64,000 bases of DNA from DAIDJD01 sp035485275 (GTDB lineage: Bacteria; Oederibacteriota; JAJYGY01; DAIDJD01). The notes below the pieces were generated by a model. The model did no database searches. It was not told where the DNA came from and was given only the letters and a program-made list of their open reading frames with translations. Within the stretch, counting starts at the first letter, position 1; the number at the start of each line of letters is the position of its first letter. A program made the translations under genes and the position numbers. Location: positions 62,001 through 126,000 of the forward strand of contig DATHOE010000031.1 in NCBI GenBank assembly GCA_035485275.1, given 5' to 3'. Shown here in pieces: positions 42,663 to 50,379 of this stretch.

Positions 42663-43255
42663 AGCCACGCCTTCATTTCCGGGGGCACCACGGCGGAAAG
42701 TTTTCTGGTCGCCGCCCGCATGAGAGACTTGACCGTGCCCAGGGGCTTCCCCAGTCTTTGCGCGATCTCCTTCTGGCTTAGCTGCTCGAAATAGGATAGC
42801 CAGAGGACTTCAGCCTGTCCCGGTTTCAGGCGCCGGAGCAGGCCGCGTACCGCCTCCCTGCGGGCGTCCTGGACGCTGTCTTCCAGGGCATCGGGTCCGC
42901 TCGCCAGGTTGCTACCCAACAAGTGTTCGAGATCCCCATTGGCGGTCGGGGTGACTTTTTTGCCGCGGCGGGCCATGCTCCGTAGCCGGTCGATGGCCTT
43001 GCTGCGGGTCACGAGGCACAGCCAGGTGAATAGCTTTCCTCGGGCCGGATCAAAGCCCTCCGGGCGTTCCCAGAGGTGGACAAAGGCGTCCTGAAGGGCT
43101 TCTTGGGCCTCGCTTTCATCCTTGAGGATCAGGATGCAGACCCGGTACAGGATGGGGCTGTAGATATCATAAAGCCGATTGAAAGCGCCCTCATCCCGCT
43201 GGCTCCGGATGAGGACGAAGTCCTTCTGAGCGGCGATTTCGTCGGGCGGGTACAA
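42659..43255 (-). CDS. ECF-type RNA polymerase sigma factor
   Basis: 198 residues. Region 2 is seen in AFNRLYDIYSPILYRVCILI, EAQEALQDAFVHLWERPEGF and GKLFTWLCLVTRSKAIDRLR; region 4 in LKPGQAEVLWLSYFEQLSQK and EIAQRLGKPLGTVKSLMRAA. It is a complete small sigma factor with a coupled FecR-domain partner. The inserted GKKVTPTANGDLEHLL linker is typical. The neighbouring divergent redox genes at 43397 and 44289 could be among its targets, but no promoter evidence was found. Confidence 0.92.
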   Translation of the reverse strand: MYPPDEIAAQKDFVLIRSQRDEGAFNRLYDIYSPILYRVCILILKDESEAQEALQDAFVHLWERPEGFDPARGKLFTWLCLVTRSKAIDRLRSMARRGKKVTPTANGDLEHLLGSNLASGPDALEDSVQDARREAVRGLLRRLKPGQAEVLWLSYFEQLSQKEIAQRLGKPLGTVKSLMRAATRKLSAVVPPEMKAWL

Positions 43256-43396
43256 TAGAACTACGCTCCTGGGGTCGGCAAAGGTTTAACCAGAGCCATG
43301 ATAACCGGCCTTTCGGCTAAATCCAGGGGCTTTTTCCGGTTTTTGAGCGCCTCATAGGTCCTAATCCGCAAGGGGGCTTAGCTTCGTAGTTGAATC

Positions 43397-44101
43397 ATGA
43401 GAACCAAGTCCGGAATCTCCCGACTTTTGTTTATCCCTATTTTTTTCGCCTCCAGCGCCTTAAACGCCGGGCGATCTCCTGTGTTACTCGAATTGTTCAC
43501 TTCCCAAAGCTGTTCTTCGTGCCCGCCCGCTGAGGGGCTATTGACCCGTCTCAGCCAGGGCCAGCCCCTACCGGGTATTGAAATCATCCCTTTGGCCTAC
43601 CACGTGGACTATTGGAACCAATTGGGCTGGACCGATCGCTACTCCCAAGCCGCCTTCACAGTCCGGCAATATGTCTATGCGCAAACGCTTGGCCTGCGTG
43701 GCGTCTTCACCCCTCAGGCCGTCATCAATGGCTCCGCTTCGGAGGTGGGAAGCGACGAGCACGCGATTCTCGGGCGCCTTTCGCCGCTCCGGCGGCTGGT
43801 TCTACGTTGGGCCGCTCCCACCCTGACCGTGACCGGTCTGGGCGCCGGTCGCCTGGTCTGGATCGCGGTCGCCGAGGACGGTTTGAGCACCTCAGTGGGC
43901 GGTGGAGAAAATGGCGGAAGGGTCTTGTCCCAGTCCGCGGTGGTCCGGGAGCTTGTGCACGGGAAAGCCGTCGGTTCGAGTCTGCGGATGGCCCTGACCT
44001 TGGATCCCGCATGGATCCGTGGAAATCTTCGGTTGGTGGCTTTCCAGTCGGAGGTTGAGTGTGGCCGCATTTTTGCCGCCGGACAGTTGAAATTGAGGTA
44101 G
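43397..44101 (+). CDS. DUF1223 family thioredoxin-like exported protein
   Basis: 234 residues. A short signal-like start (LLFIPIFFASSALNAG) is followed by LLELFTSQSCSSCPPAEGLL, the CxxC motif at the head of DUF1223 proteins, then YHVDYWNQLGWTDRY and YTPQAVINGS-type blocks (here FTPQAVINGSASEVGS). These are periplasmic or secreted thioredoxin-fold proteins of unknown role. It is divergent from the ECF sigma gene with a 141-nt gap. Confidence 0.9.
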   Translation: MRTKSGISRLLFIPIFFASSALNAGRSPVLLELFTSQSCSSCPPAEGLLTRLSQGQPLPGIEIIPLAYHVDYWNQLGWTDRYSQAAFTVRQYVYAQTLGLRGVFTPQAVINGSASEVGSDEHAILGRLSPLRRLVLRWAAPTLTVTGLGAGRLVWIAVAEDGLSTSVGGGENGGRVLSQSAVVRELVHGKAVGSSLRMALTLDPAWIRGNLRLVAFQSEVECGRIFAAGQLKLR

Positions 44102-44288
44102 GGGCAGGGAACGTCAAAGTGGTTTTTTTCCAAAAGATCAACGCTGTGGCTGTGTCCCGGAGGATACTTTTGAAGGGGAAATGAATCCGGGTCAGGTCGC
44201 CACGGCGTAGTTCAAAAGATCCTCTGCTGGGATCGGGCTGTGCCCATACGGAGGCACGGCGAAAATCTAATGCAGCATCGGAGACTTT

Positions 44289-44933
44289 ATGCGCACCCAC
44301 CTTGGACTGCTAGCGGTTGCGCTGTGTTTGGCCGCGAGCGTATCCCTCCTCTCGAAAGTATCCCCTATGGAAAAGCCTGTTTACGACAAGCCTGATCAGG
44401 TGCAACCTCTAAAAGTGGGCGACAAGATCGCGGACGGCCTGCTCAAGGATGTGGATGGGAAGGATGTGGCTTTGGACGAGCTTGTGGCCCGCAAGCCCAG
44501 CGTGATCATTTTCTATCGGGGCGGATGGTGCCCTTTCTGCAACCTTCAGATGTCCCAGTTGGTCAAAATCGAGCCGGAGTTGGCGAATATGGGGTATCAG
44601 ATACTGGCGATCACCCCGGACAGTCCCGGAAGCCTGAGGGCGAGTCTGGAAAAAGAGAAGATCAATTACACCCTGCTTTCCGATCCCGCAATGAAAGTAA
44701 CCCAGGCGTTTGGCCTGGCCTACCACATGGGCGACGCCATGGTCGCCGCGCTGAAGGGTTACGGGAACGACATAGACCGTGCCACCGGGAACGCCCTGCA
44801 CGAGCTGCCCGTCCCCGCCGCTTATGTCGTGGACACCAAGGGGACCATCCAATTCCTGTACTACAATCCCGATTTCAAAGTGCGCGTGAATCCCGAAGAG
44901 TTGATGTCTGCCGCGAAGCAGGCATTACGTTAA
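44289..44933 (+). CDS. Peroxiredoxin-like AhpC/TSA family protein
   Basis: 214 residues with a hydrophobic N-terminus (LGLLAVALCLAASVSLLS) that may be a signal or anchor. The active site is IIFYRGGWCPFCNLQMSQLV (CxxC), followed by LAITPDSPGSLRASLEKEKI and PVPAAYVVDTKGTIQFLYYN. The GGWCPFC group of peroxiredoxin-like proteins reduces peroxides or disulfides. With DipZ and DUF1223 on either side it suggests a periplasmic thiol-redox set. It starts 187 nt after the DUF1223 stop, in a gap with nothing else visible. Confidence 0.9.
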   Translation: MRTHLGLLAVALCLAASVSLLSKVSPMEKPVYDKPDQVQPLKVGDKIADGLLKDVDGKDVALDELVARKPSVIIFYRGGWCPFCNLQMSQLVKIEPELANMGYQILAITPDSPGSLRASLEKEKINYTLLSDPAMKVTQAFGLAYHMGDAMVAALKGYGNDIDRATGNALHELPVPAAYVVDTKGTIQFLYYNPDFKVRVNPEELMSAAKQALR

Positions 44934-45048
44934 GGTTCGCCTCCCGCAGGATGCATCCATTTTCTTTCTTATCCGCCGTTTTAAGCGGAAGAAGCGACGC
45001 CGTGACTTTGAGGACCCCTTTCCCGAAGTCAGGGCGTCTCAAAACCCC

Positions 45049-45261
45049 TTTGGTCTAAACGACGAGCACGCCTAGATCGGGGCCTAGGTCGGCATCGCCA
45101 TTGGGATATGGATGGAGGTGGCCATCCAGAGCGCCGGAATAACTCTTATCAAAGGCGGTCTACGGGGGATTTTGAAGGCCATTCGGCTGGCCCGTGTGGT
45201 GATGAAAAATATCCGCCAAAACCTTTTTTCGGGGGGCTATGACTCCGCGGGCATTCCTTGA
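45049..45261 (+). pseudogene. Remnant of a heavy-metal P-type ATPase (CopA-like)
   Basis: Reading GLNDEHA, stop, IGA, stop, VGIAIGIWMEVAIQSAGITL, then IKGGLRGILKAIRLARVVMK and NIRQNLFSGGYDSAGIP gives the hinge (GDGINDAPALAxADVGIAIG) and first part of the M-domain after it (NIRQNLFFAFxYNxxGIP) of copper-transporting ATPases. Two in-frame TAG codons and loss of the rest show it is dead. It points to a former copper or heavy-metal island, matching the copper genes at 31.5-32.5 kb. Confidence 0.75.
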
Positions 45262-45336
45262 GCGGTCGGATAGGGATAATCAGAACCTGAGAAGGAATCG
45301 ACCTTTTGGTACACGTTTGACAAGAAGGTTTGAACA

Positions 45337-45364
45337 GGTTCGAATCACTGCAAGCTCTTCCGCC
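45337..45364 (+). other. tRNA 3'-end-like fragment
   Basis: GGTTCGAATC (45337-45346) followed by CTCTTCCGCCA (45354-45364) looks like a T-arm plus acceptor strand with encoded CCA, as at the 3' end of serine-type tRNAs. No matching 5' half is present and the arms do not pair well, so it is at most a remnant, possibly a scar of an integrated element. Confidence 0.3.
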
Positions 45365-45439
45365 AATGTTGAATTTCGATGGGTGCGTGTAAAAAGAATA
45401 TAAAAGAAGCACCTCAGCGCCGTCGGAGCAGGCCGGTTT

Positions 45440-45815
45440 TCAATGTTGCTACACTTTGAAAACGCCATTCTTGCAAGGCTTTTCCGGATAGGGTATCTTG
45501 CAAGACCTCGCGGTTGCGTAGGGGCAGTGTGACGGATCAAAAATCCGTGGGTCGGGTACCGAAAAAGCCTTACAAACATTGACGACCAGGTAGCTTAGTT
45601 GGTGGAGCAACGGACTTTTAATCAGTCAGAGCCACTTTTCCATTTCGGAGAAGCTGGCGCCGAAAAACGTAATGCCCATTAGCATCTTAAAGCCCTTGAG
45701 CGACAACGGGAAATCGACCCGGGTCGCGCAAGGGCTTTTTGATTTGAACGGCAGTAAGCGGTTGGGAACGGCAAATCCCGGAAGATTTGGAAAGGTTTAG
45801 GAAAGGTGCACGGAC
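45440..45815 (+). repeat. tRNA-Lys-type dispersed repeat, copy D (most complete)
   Basis: In order: TTGCAA (45472 on) and TATCTT at 17-nt spacing, CTTGCAAGACCTCGCGGTTG, ATCAAAAATCCGTGGGTCGG, then a tRNA-Lys(UUU) 5' half at 45584-45631 (GACCAGG, TAGCTTAGTTGGTGGAGCAA, CGGACTTTTAATC), then a hairpin with arms 45689-45704 and 45723-45740 ending in TTTTT, and the tail GGAAAGGTTTAGGAAAGGT. The tRNA lacks a T-arm and acceptor 3' strand and cannot be functional. No protein gene is seen between the ATPase remnant and 45890. Confidence 0.7.
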
Positions 45816-45841
45816 GGGCATCGGAGTGGGGGGCGCTCCTC

Positions 45842-45871
45842 TTGCAAAAGCTGTCAAGAGAGGTCTAAGAT
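45842..45871 (+). promoter_or_regulatory. Sigma-70 promoter of the toxin-antitoxin-like pair
   Basis: TTGCAA (45842-45847) and TAAGAT (45866-45871) are separated by 18 nt, 19 nt before the ATG at 45890, with GGGAGG as ribosome site between. Confidence 0.5.
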
Positions 45872-45889
45872 AGTCCAGGGAGGTAAGCC

Positions 45890-46096
45890 ATGCAAAGCAT
45901 TCATACCATCGCAAGCTTCGCAGCCGACGGCAGCGTAACCTTGAAGGCGCCAGGCTTGGCCGTCCCCGGGGAGCACCCGGTGACGCTAGTGGTCGAGGAC
46001 CAAGCATCGGATACCGCCAATTTCAGCGATCTGAGTCAGGCCGCTTTTGCCAAAGTCTGGGATAATTCCGAAGACTCGGCTTATGACGTCCTTTGA
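45890..46096 (+). CDS. Small antitoxin-like protein
   Basis: 68 residues (MQSIHTIASFAADGSVTLKA, PGLAVPGEHPVTLVVEDQ, acidic end). AGGGAGGTAAGCC precedes the ATG. The N-terminal SVTLKAPGLAVPGEHPVTL resembles the beta-strand start of small antitoxins encoded before MazF/PemK-type toxins. Its end overlaps the toxin start by 14 nt, typical for such pairs. It should bind and neutralise the next protein and repress the operon. Confidence 0.75.
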   Translation: MQSIHTIASFAADGSVTLKAPGLAVPGEHPVTLVVEDQASDTANFSDLSQAAFAKVWDNSEDSAYDVL

Positions 46097-46409
46097 GTCC
46101 GGCGACGTCATATTGGTTCCTTTTCCGTTTACGGATCAACAAAGCAACAAGAAACGTCCCGCCGTCGTCGTCAGTTCGCCGGAGTATCATCGGACTAGGT
46201 CGGACATAATCATCATGGCGTTGACCAGCAATTTAACCGGGGACCATACTCCATTGTCTGAATGGCGTGAGGCCGGGCTCCCGAAGCCCACGGCTTTCAA
46301 GCCGGTGTTGGCCACTCTGGAGACAGGTCTGGCCTTGAAGCGTCTTGGACATCTGGGCGCCATGGATATGGATCTGCTTATCAAGATTTTGCGAGAAATT
46401 TTGGTTTAA
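46083..46409 (+). CDS. PemK/MazF-family endoribonuclease toxin
   Basis: 108 residues from ATG 46083 (MTSFESGDVILVPFPFTDQQ). The family blocks GDVILVPFPFTDQQSNKKRP, AVVVSSPEYH, IIIMALTSN and the FKPVLATLE segment are present. MazF/PemK toxins cut mRNA at short sequences. The upstream overlapping gene is the likely antitoxin. It lies between a copy of the dispersed repeat and an inactivated HigA-like gene, so this stretch has collected two different toxin-antitoxin modules. Confidence 0.9.
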   Translation: MTSFESGDVILVPFPFTDQQSNKKRPAVVVSSPEYHRTRSDIIIMALTSNLTGDHTPLSEWREAGLPKPTAFKPVLATLETGLALKRLGHLGAMDMDLLIKILREILV

Positions 46410-46444
46410 AAACAAACTCAAAAGCTCGACTTGCGGAAGGGACT

Positions 46445-46723
46445 ATGAGCGAAAAACATATCGGTTCCAGCATCGATGATTTTCTCAAGGAGGAAGGTGT
46501 CTTTGAGGAGACGCAAGCGCTGGCCGTCAAGGAAGTCGTGGCCTGGCATTTCGCGGAGGCCATGAAGAAACAGAAAACTTCCAAGAACAAAAGGGCCGTC
46601 CTGCCAAAGACCAGCCGCGCGTAGGTGGACCGTCTGCTTGATCCGAAAAACGACATTACGCTTTCCAGCTTGCAGCGCGTGGCGGCTACGGTGGGCCGTA
46701 GCGTCTCGATCCAATTGGTGTAG
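46445..46723 (+). pseudogene. HigA-like XRE antitoxin gene with internal stop
   Basis: From ATG 46445 (MSEKHIGSSIDDFLKEEGVF, then ALAVKEVVAWHFAEAMKKQK) the frame meets TAG at 46622 after KTSRA. In the same frame VDRLLDPKNDITLSSLQRVA and ATVGRSVSIQLV follow to TAG 46721. In the family the block reads TSRAQLDRLLDP, so the stop sits exactly at the Gln. The 92-codon gene would encode a DNA-binding antitoxin. A HigB-type toxin gene is not seen next to it. A terminator follows. Confidence 0.75.
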
Positions 46724-46756
46724 CCCAATCGGAACGTCGCCCCGCCGAAGATCAAG

Positions 46757-46792
46757 TAAGGCCCGGTTTATAACGCTGGGCCTTATTTTTTT
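46757..46792 (+). terminator. Rho-independent terminator
   Basis: TAAGGCCC (46757-46764) pairs with GGGCCTTA (46778-46785) around a 13-nt loop and runs straight into TTTTTTT. It closes the transcript of the HigA-like gene. The following 190 nt to the AKR gene show no gene. Confidence 0.85.
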
Positions 46793-46985
46793 GGAATGCT
46801 TGGTGCGAACTCTAATTCCTTCGGTTGCCACACAGGATTTTTAGCCCCCTTTTTTCCCGTATTTGGCAGGATCGTTATAAATATTTGGAGGATCAGGCAA
46901 GGGGCGAAGCCGCGCCGGGCGTAAGGTTATTCAAGCAGGAAGCCAGGGCCCGTCGGCCCCCGCTGTTCCCAGCATGGAGGCTATC

Positions 46986-47993
46986 ATGGAAAAAAGGGTT
47001 TTGGGCAAGAGTGGCCTGGAAGTGTCGGCCCTGGGCCTGGGCTGCATGGGCATGAGCTTCTCCTACGGCCCGCCTGCGGACAAAGGCGAGATGATCAAGC
47101 TGATCCGGGGGGCCGTGGAGCAAGGGGTGACGTTTTTTGATACGGCCGAGTCCTACGGGCCGTTCACCAATGAGGAGCTGGTGGGCGAGGCCCTGGCGCC
47201 TTTCCGAGGAAAGGTGGTCATCGCCTCCAAGTTCGGTTTTGACGTGGATCCCCGACTGGACCCCCGCGGAATGACGGGATCGCCCGGCCTGAACAGCCGG
47301 CCCGAGCACATTCGGGAAGCCGTGGAGGGCTCACTGCGCCGCCTGAAGGTGGAAGCGATAGACCTTTACTACCAGCATCGCGTCGACCCTTCCGTGCCCA
47401 TCGAGGACGTGGCGGGCGCGGTGAAGGGTCTGATCGCGGCTGGCAAGGTGAAGCACTTTGGACTGTCCGAAGCCGGGGCCAAGACCATTCGGCGTGCCCA
47501 CGCGATCCAGCCCGTGAGCGCGCTGCAAAGCGAGTACTCGCTTTGGTCCCGCGATCCTGAGCAGGAAATCCTGCCCACGTTGGAGGAGCTGGGAATTGGC
47601 TTCGTACCCTTCAGCCCGCTGGGCAAGGGCTTCCTCGCCGGAAAGATCACCAAGGATACGGCATTCCACAGCACTGATTTCCGGACCTCGCTGCCGCGCT
47701 TTACCGTGGAAGCACGCCAGGCCAATCAGGCCCTGGTGGACCTGCTGGCCGCTATTGGCGCCCGGACCGGCTCCAGTACGGCCCAAGTGGCCCTGGCATG
47801 GCTCCTGGCCCAAAGGTCCTGGATTGTGCCCATCCCGGGCACCACCAAGGCGGCGCGCCTTACCGAGAACTTGGGAGCGGCCGGCCTAGTCCTGACTGCC
47901 CAGGACCTGCAGGAGATTGAAAGCGCTTCAACCAAGATCAGTATCCAAGGAGCCCGGTATCCTGAAAAGCTCCTTAAAATGGTCGGACTTTGA
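46986..47993 (+). CDS. Aldo/keto reductase
   Basis: 335 residues from ATG 46986, with GGAGG five bases upstream (ATG 46974 is in frame). Catalytic Asp and Tyr lie in FFDTAESYGPFTNEELVGEA, Lys in VIASKFGF and His in LYYQHRVDPSVPIEDVAG; SALQSEYSLWSRDPE and VPIPGTTKAARLTENLGAA bind NADPH. These are features of the AKR13/YhhX-like group that reduces aldehydes and other carbonyls. It heads a same-strand row with a cupin, an AraC regulator and an SDR, probably one redox-stress operon. Confidence 0.93.
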   Translation: MEKRVLGKSGLEVSALGLGCMGMSFSYGPPADKGEMIKLIRGAVEQGVTFFDTAESYGPFTNEELVGEALAPFRGKVVIASKFGFDVDPRLDPRGMTGSPGLNSRPEHIREAVEGSLRRLKVEAIDLYYQHRVDPSVPIEDVAGAVKGLIAAGKVKHFGLSEAGAKTIRRAHAIQPVSALQSEYSLWSRDPEQEILPTLEELGIGFVPFSPLGKGFLAGKITKDTAFHSTDFRTSLPRFTVEARQANQALVDLLAAIGARTGSSTAQVALAWLLAQRSWIVPIPGTTKAARLTENLGAAGLVLTAQDLQEIESASTKISIQGARYPEKLLKMVGL

Positions 47994-48005
47994 AGGGAGT
48001 CGGTC

Positions 48006-48422
48006 ATGCAGATCCAGCGAAGCGGTTCCCAGGCATCGGGCAAGGGCCCGGCCGAGTGGTTCACCGGTGCGGTCCGGGTGGATCCGCTGTTCAAGGCCGA
48101 AGCGCCGGGACGGGTGCTCGGTGCCAAAGTGACTTTTGAGCCGGGCGCGCGCACGGCCTGGCACAAACATCCCCTGGGCCAGACCCTGGTGGTAACGGAC
48201 GGTTGCGGCTTTGCCCAGCGCCGGGGTGGCCCCCTGGAGACCATACGCCCGGGGGATGTGGTCTGGATCCCGGCCGGAGAGGAACACTGGCACGGCGCAG
48301 CCGCCACCACGGCCCTGACCCATCTGGCCATCCAGGAGGCGCTGGACGGGAAGACCGCGGACTGGCTGGAGCAGGTCGATGATCTGGATTACGCGGGTGG
48401 CGGCCAACAGGGTCCTGAATAA
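48006..48422 (+). CDS. Cupin-domain protein
   Basis: 138 residues forming one cupin barrel. The metal site is seen in ARTAWHKHPLGQTLVVTDG (HxH...) and GDVVWIPAGEEHWHGAAA; the late His and Glu lie in WIPAGEEHWHG. Such small cupins (YlbA- or carboxymuconolactone-associated type) often accompany aldo/keto reductases and AraC regulators. It starts 12 nt after the AKR stop, so it is cotranscribed. Its substrate is not known. Confidence 0.88.
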   Translation: MQIQRSGSQASGKGPAEWFTGAVRVDPLFKAEAPGRVLGAKVTFEPGARTAWHKHPLGQTLVVTDGCGFAQRRGGPLETIRPGDVVWIPAGEEHWHGAAATTALTHLAIQEALDGKTADWLEQVDDLDYAGGGQQGPE

Positions 48423-48506
48423 TTGCTGCGCCTGGTTTGGGGCCCTTTGGGATGGGATTCGAAAGCTCGGGCCAATTCTGGGACAATGGTGCAGGAGGTG
48501 ATGATC

Positions 48507-49445
48507 GTGAAACCGAGCCGAACCCCATCCCGTAGGCCTGCCTCATTAACGCCTGAGCTGTCCCTCTTGGCGGAGCAGATCAAAAAATTCGCTCCCCACG
48601 ACGGAGCCTTTGACTTGCGCCTTCCCGGGCTGCACCTGACCCGCCGTTCCGGCCCCTACAAGGGCATGGTGCGCGACCTTCAAAAGCCGGCCTTGTGCAT
48701 CGTGGCCCAGGGAGCCAAGACCGCCATGCTGGGCAAAGAGGCCTACACTTACGACGCCAACCGCATGGTGGTCTTTTGCGTGAATCTACCCTTGGCCTTC
48801 CAGCTCAAGCAAGTGTCAGCGCTTGAGCCCTATTTAGGCATACGCTTAGACCTCGACCCGCGCAAGATGGCGGACTTGGTGCCCAAGGTCTTCCCCCATG
48901 GCTTGCCCAAGATTCAGGACAATCGTTCCATCATGCTCGGCCCGACTGAATCAGGTATTCTCCGGGCCGCCGCCGAGCTGCTATCACTGCAGGCCCGGCC
49001 CGAGGATGCCGACTTGCTGGCGCCCCTCAAGGTGGAGGAGATTCTGATCCGGCTCTTGCGCAGCCCTATCGGCGCGCGGGTTGCTCAGATGGGTTTTGCC
49101 AAGTCCGGTCTGCCCGGCGTGTCCAAGGCCGTGACATGGCTCTGCGACCATTACGACCAGCCTTTGAAGGTGGAGGACTTGGCAGGCTTGGCTGCCATGA
49201 GCCCGTCCTCGTTTCACCACCATTTCAAGGAAGCCACGGCCATGAGCCCGCTCCAATACCAGAAGCTGTTGCGCTTACAGGAAGCCCGGCACCTGATGCT
49301 GGCGGAAATGGTGGACGCGGGCGCGGCCGGACAACGGGTGGGCTACCTCAGCCCATCCCAATTCAGCCGCGAGTATGGCCGCCTTTTTGGACAGCCGCCG
49401 ACACGGGACATCGAGCGCTTGCGCAAGCAAGCCGCCGTGGCCTAG
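48507..49445 (+). CDS. AraC-family regulator, YqhC-like
   Basis: 312 residues from GTG 48507, which has an ideal AGGAGGTGAT eight bases upstream; ATG 48501 and 48486 are also in frame. The N-terminal AraC_N domain is recognised by SGPYKGMVRDLQKPALCIVA, QGAKTAMLG and LPLAFQLKQVSALEPYLGI. The C-terminal helix-turn-helix pair is LKVEDLAGLAAMSPSSFHHH and RVGYLSPSQFSREYGRLFG. In other bacteria YqhC activates an aldehyde reductase under electrophile stress; the flanking AKR and SDR genes fit that role. Confidence 0.9.
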   Translation: MKPSRTPSRRPASLTPELSLLAEQIKKFAPHDGAFDLRLPGLHLTRRSGPYKGMVRDLQKPALCIVAQGAKTAMLGKEAYTYDANRMVVFCVNLPLAFQLKQVSALEPYLGIRLDLDPRKMADLVPKVFPHGLPKIQDNRSIMLGPTESGILRAAAELLSLQARPEDADLLAPLKVEEILIRLLRSPIGARVAQMGFAKSGLPGVSKAVTWLCDHYDQPLKVEDLAGLAAMSPSSFHHHFKEATAMSPLQYQKLLRLQEARHLMLAEMVDAGAAGQRVGYLSPSQFSREYGRLFGQPPTRDIERLRKQAAVA

Positions 49446-49471
49446 GCGAATCCCACATTCCGGAGAATAAA

Positions 49472-50311
49472 ATGCCGCAACGAATTTGGCTCATCACAGG
49501 CGCGGGACGTGGGTTGGGCGTTGACATCGCCAAGTCCGCGCTGGCAGCCGGTCATGCGGTCGTCGCCACCGGTCGCGACCCCAAAAAGGTCACTGAGGCC
49601 ATCGGTAAGTACGACCACTTGCTGGCCGTGAAGCTTGACGTCACCCGCCCCGAGGAAGCCGAGGCCGCGGTCGGAGCGGCTGTCGAGAGATTCGGACGGG
49701 TTGATGTCTTGGTTAACAATGCCGGAAATTTTTTCGCCGGTTTCTTCGAGGAACTAAGCCCCGAACAGGTTCGCAATCAAATCGAGACGCTGCTGTTTGG
49801 ACCGATGAACGTCACCCGCGCCGTATTGCCGGTGATGCGCAAGCAGCGAGGCGGCCTTGTCCTCACAATTTCCTCGACCGCAGGCATATCGGGCGGATTG
49901 TTTTGCTCGGCATATGCCGCCGCCAAATTCGGAATCGAAGGCTGGATGGAGTCGCTTGCCCCGGAACTAGCCCCCTTCGGAGTCCGGACAATGCTGGTCG
50001 AGCCCGGTTTTTTCCGCACTGAATTGCTTAGCGCCGGGTCGACGACTTACGCCGAGCCCTCCATCGAAGACTACTCCAAGCTTACCCGGGAGACCGTCGC
50101 CGCATGGAGCGGCATGGACGGCAAGCAGGGAGGCGATCCGGTAAAGCTCGCCCACGCGCTCGTACAACTTGCCGGCCTTGAGGATCCTCCGGCTCGTTTC
50201 GCTGCCGGTGCCGACGCCTTGCATACCTTTGAAACCAAAGCCGATCTTTTGCTCGCCCAAGCGGACGCACACCGGATCTTGTCGTCCTCTCTATCCTACG
50301 ACGAGGCCTAA
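49472..50311 (+). CDS. Short-chain dehydrogenase/reductase
   Basis: 279 residues from ATG 49472 with CGGAG upstream. Classical SDR motifs: TGAGRGLG cofactor site, DVLVNNAGNF, ISSTAGISGG and the YAAAKFGIEG catalytic Tyr-Lys. PGFFRTELL follows. The substrate is unknown; homologues act on ketones and aldehydes. It is 26 nt after the AraC gene and completes a reductase/regulator group. Confidence 0.93.
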   Translation: MPQRIWLITGAGRGLGVDIAKSALAAGHAVVATGRDPKKVTEAIGKYDHLLAVKLDVTRPEEAEAAVGAAVERFGRVDVLVNNAGNFFAGFFEELSPEQVRNQIETLLFGPMNVTRAVLPVMRKQRGGLVLTISSTAGISGGLFCSAYAAAKFGIEGWMESLAPELAPFGVRTMLVEPGFFRTELLSAGSTTYAEPSIEDYSKLTRETVAAWSGMDGKQGGDPVKLAHALVQLAGLEDPPARFAAGADALHTFETKADLLLAQADAHRILSSSLSYDEA

Positions 50312-50379
50312 GCATTCGTGGCCCAGGCCCGGCCAGTCGGTCATTCAGTCGACGAAGGCACTGCCTCTTGGAGGACTTC

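Noticed and set aside
45061..46624. In-frame TAG codons in the P-type ATPase remnant and the HigA-like gene as possible stop-codon recoding
   Set aside because: Many intact genes in the window end in TAG (for example at 3054 and 5966), and the ATPase fragment has lost most of its domains, so ordinary decay explains it.
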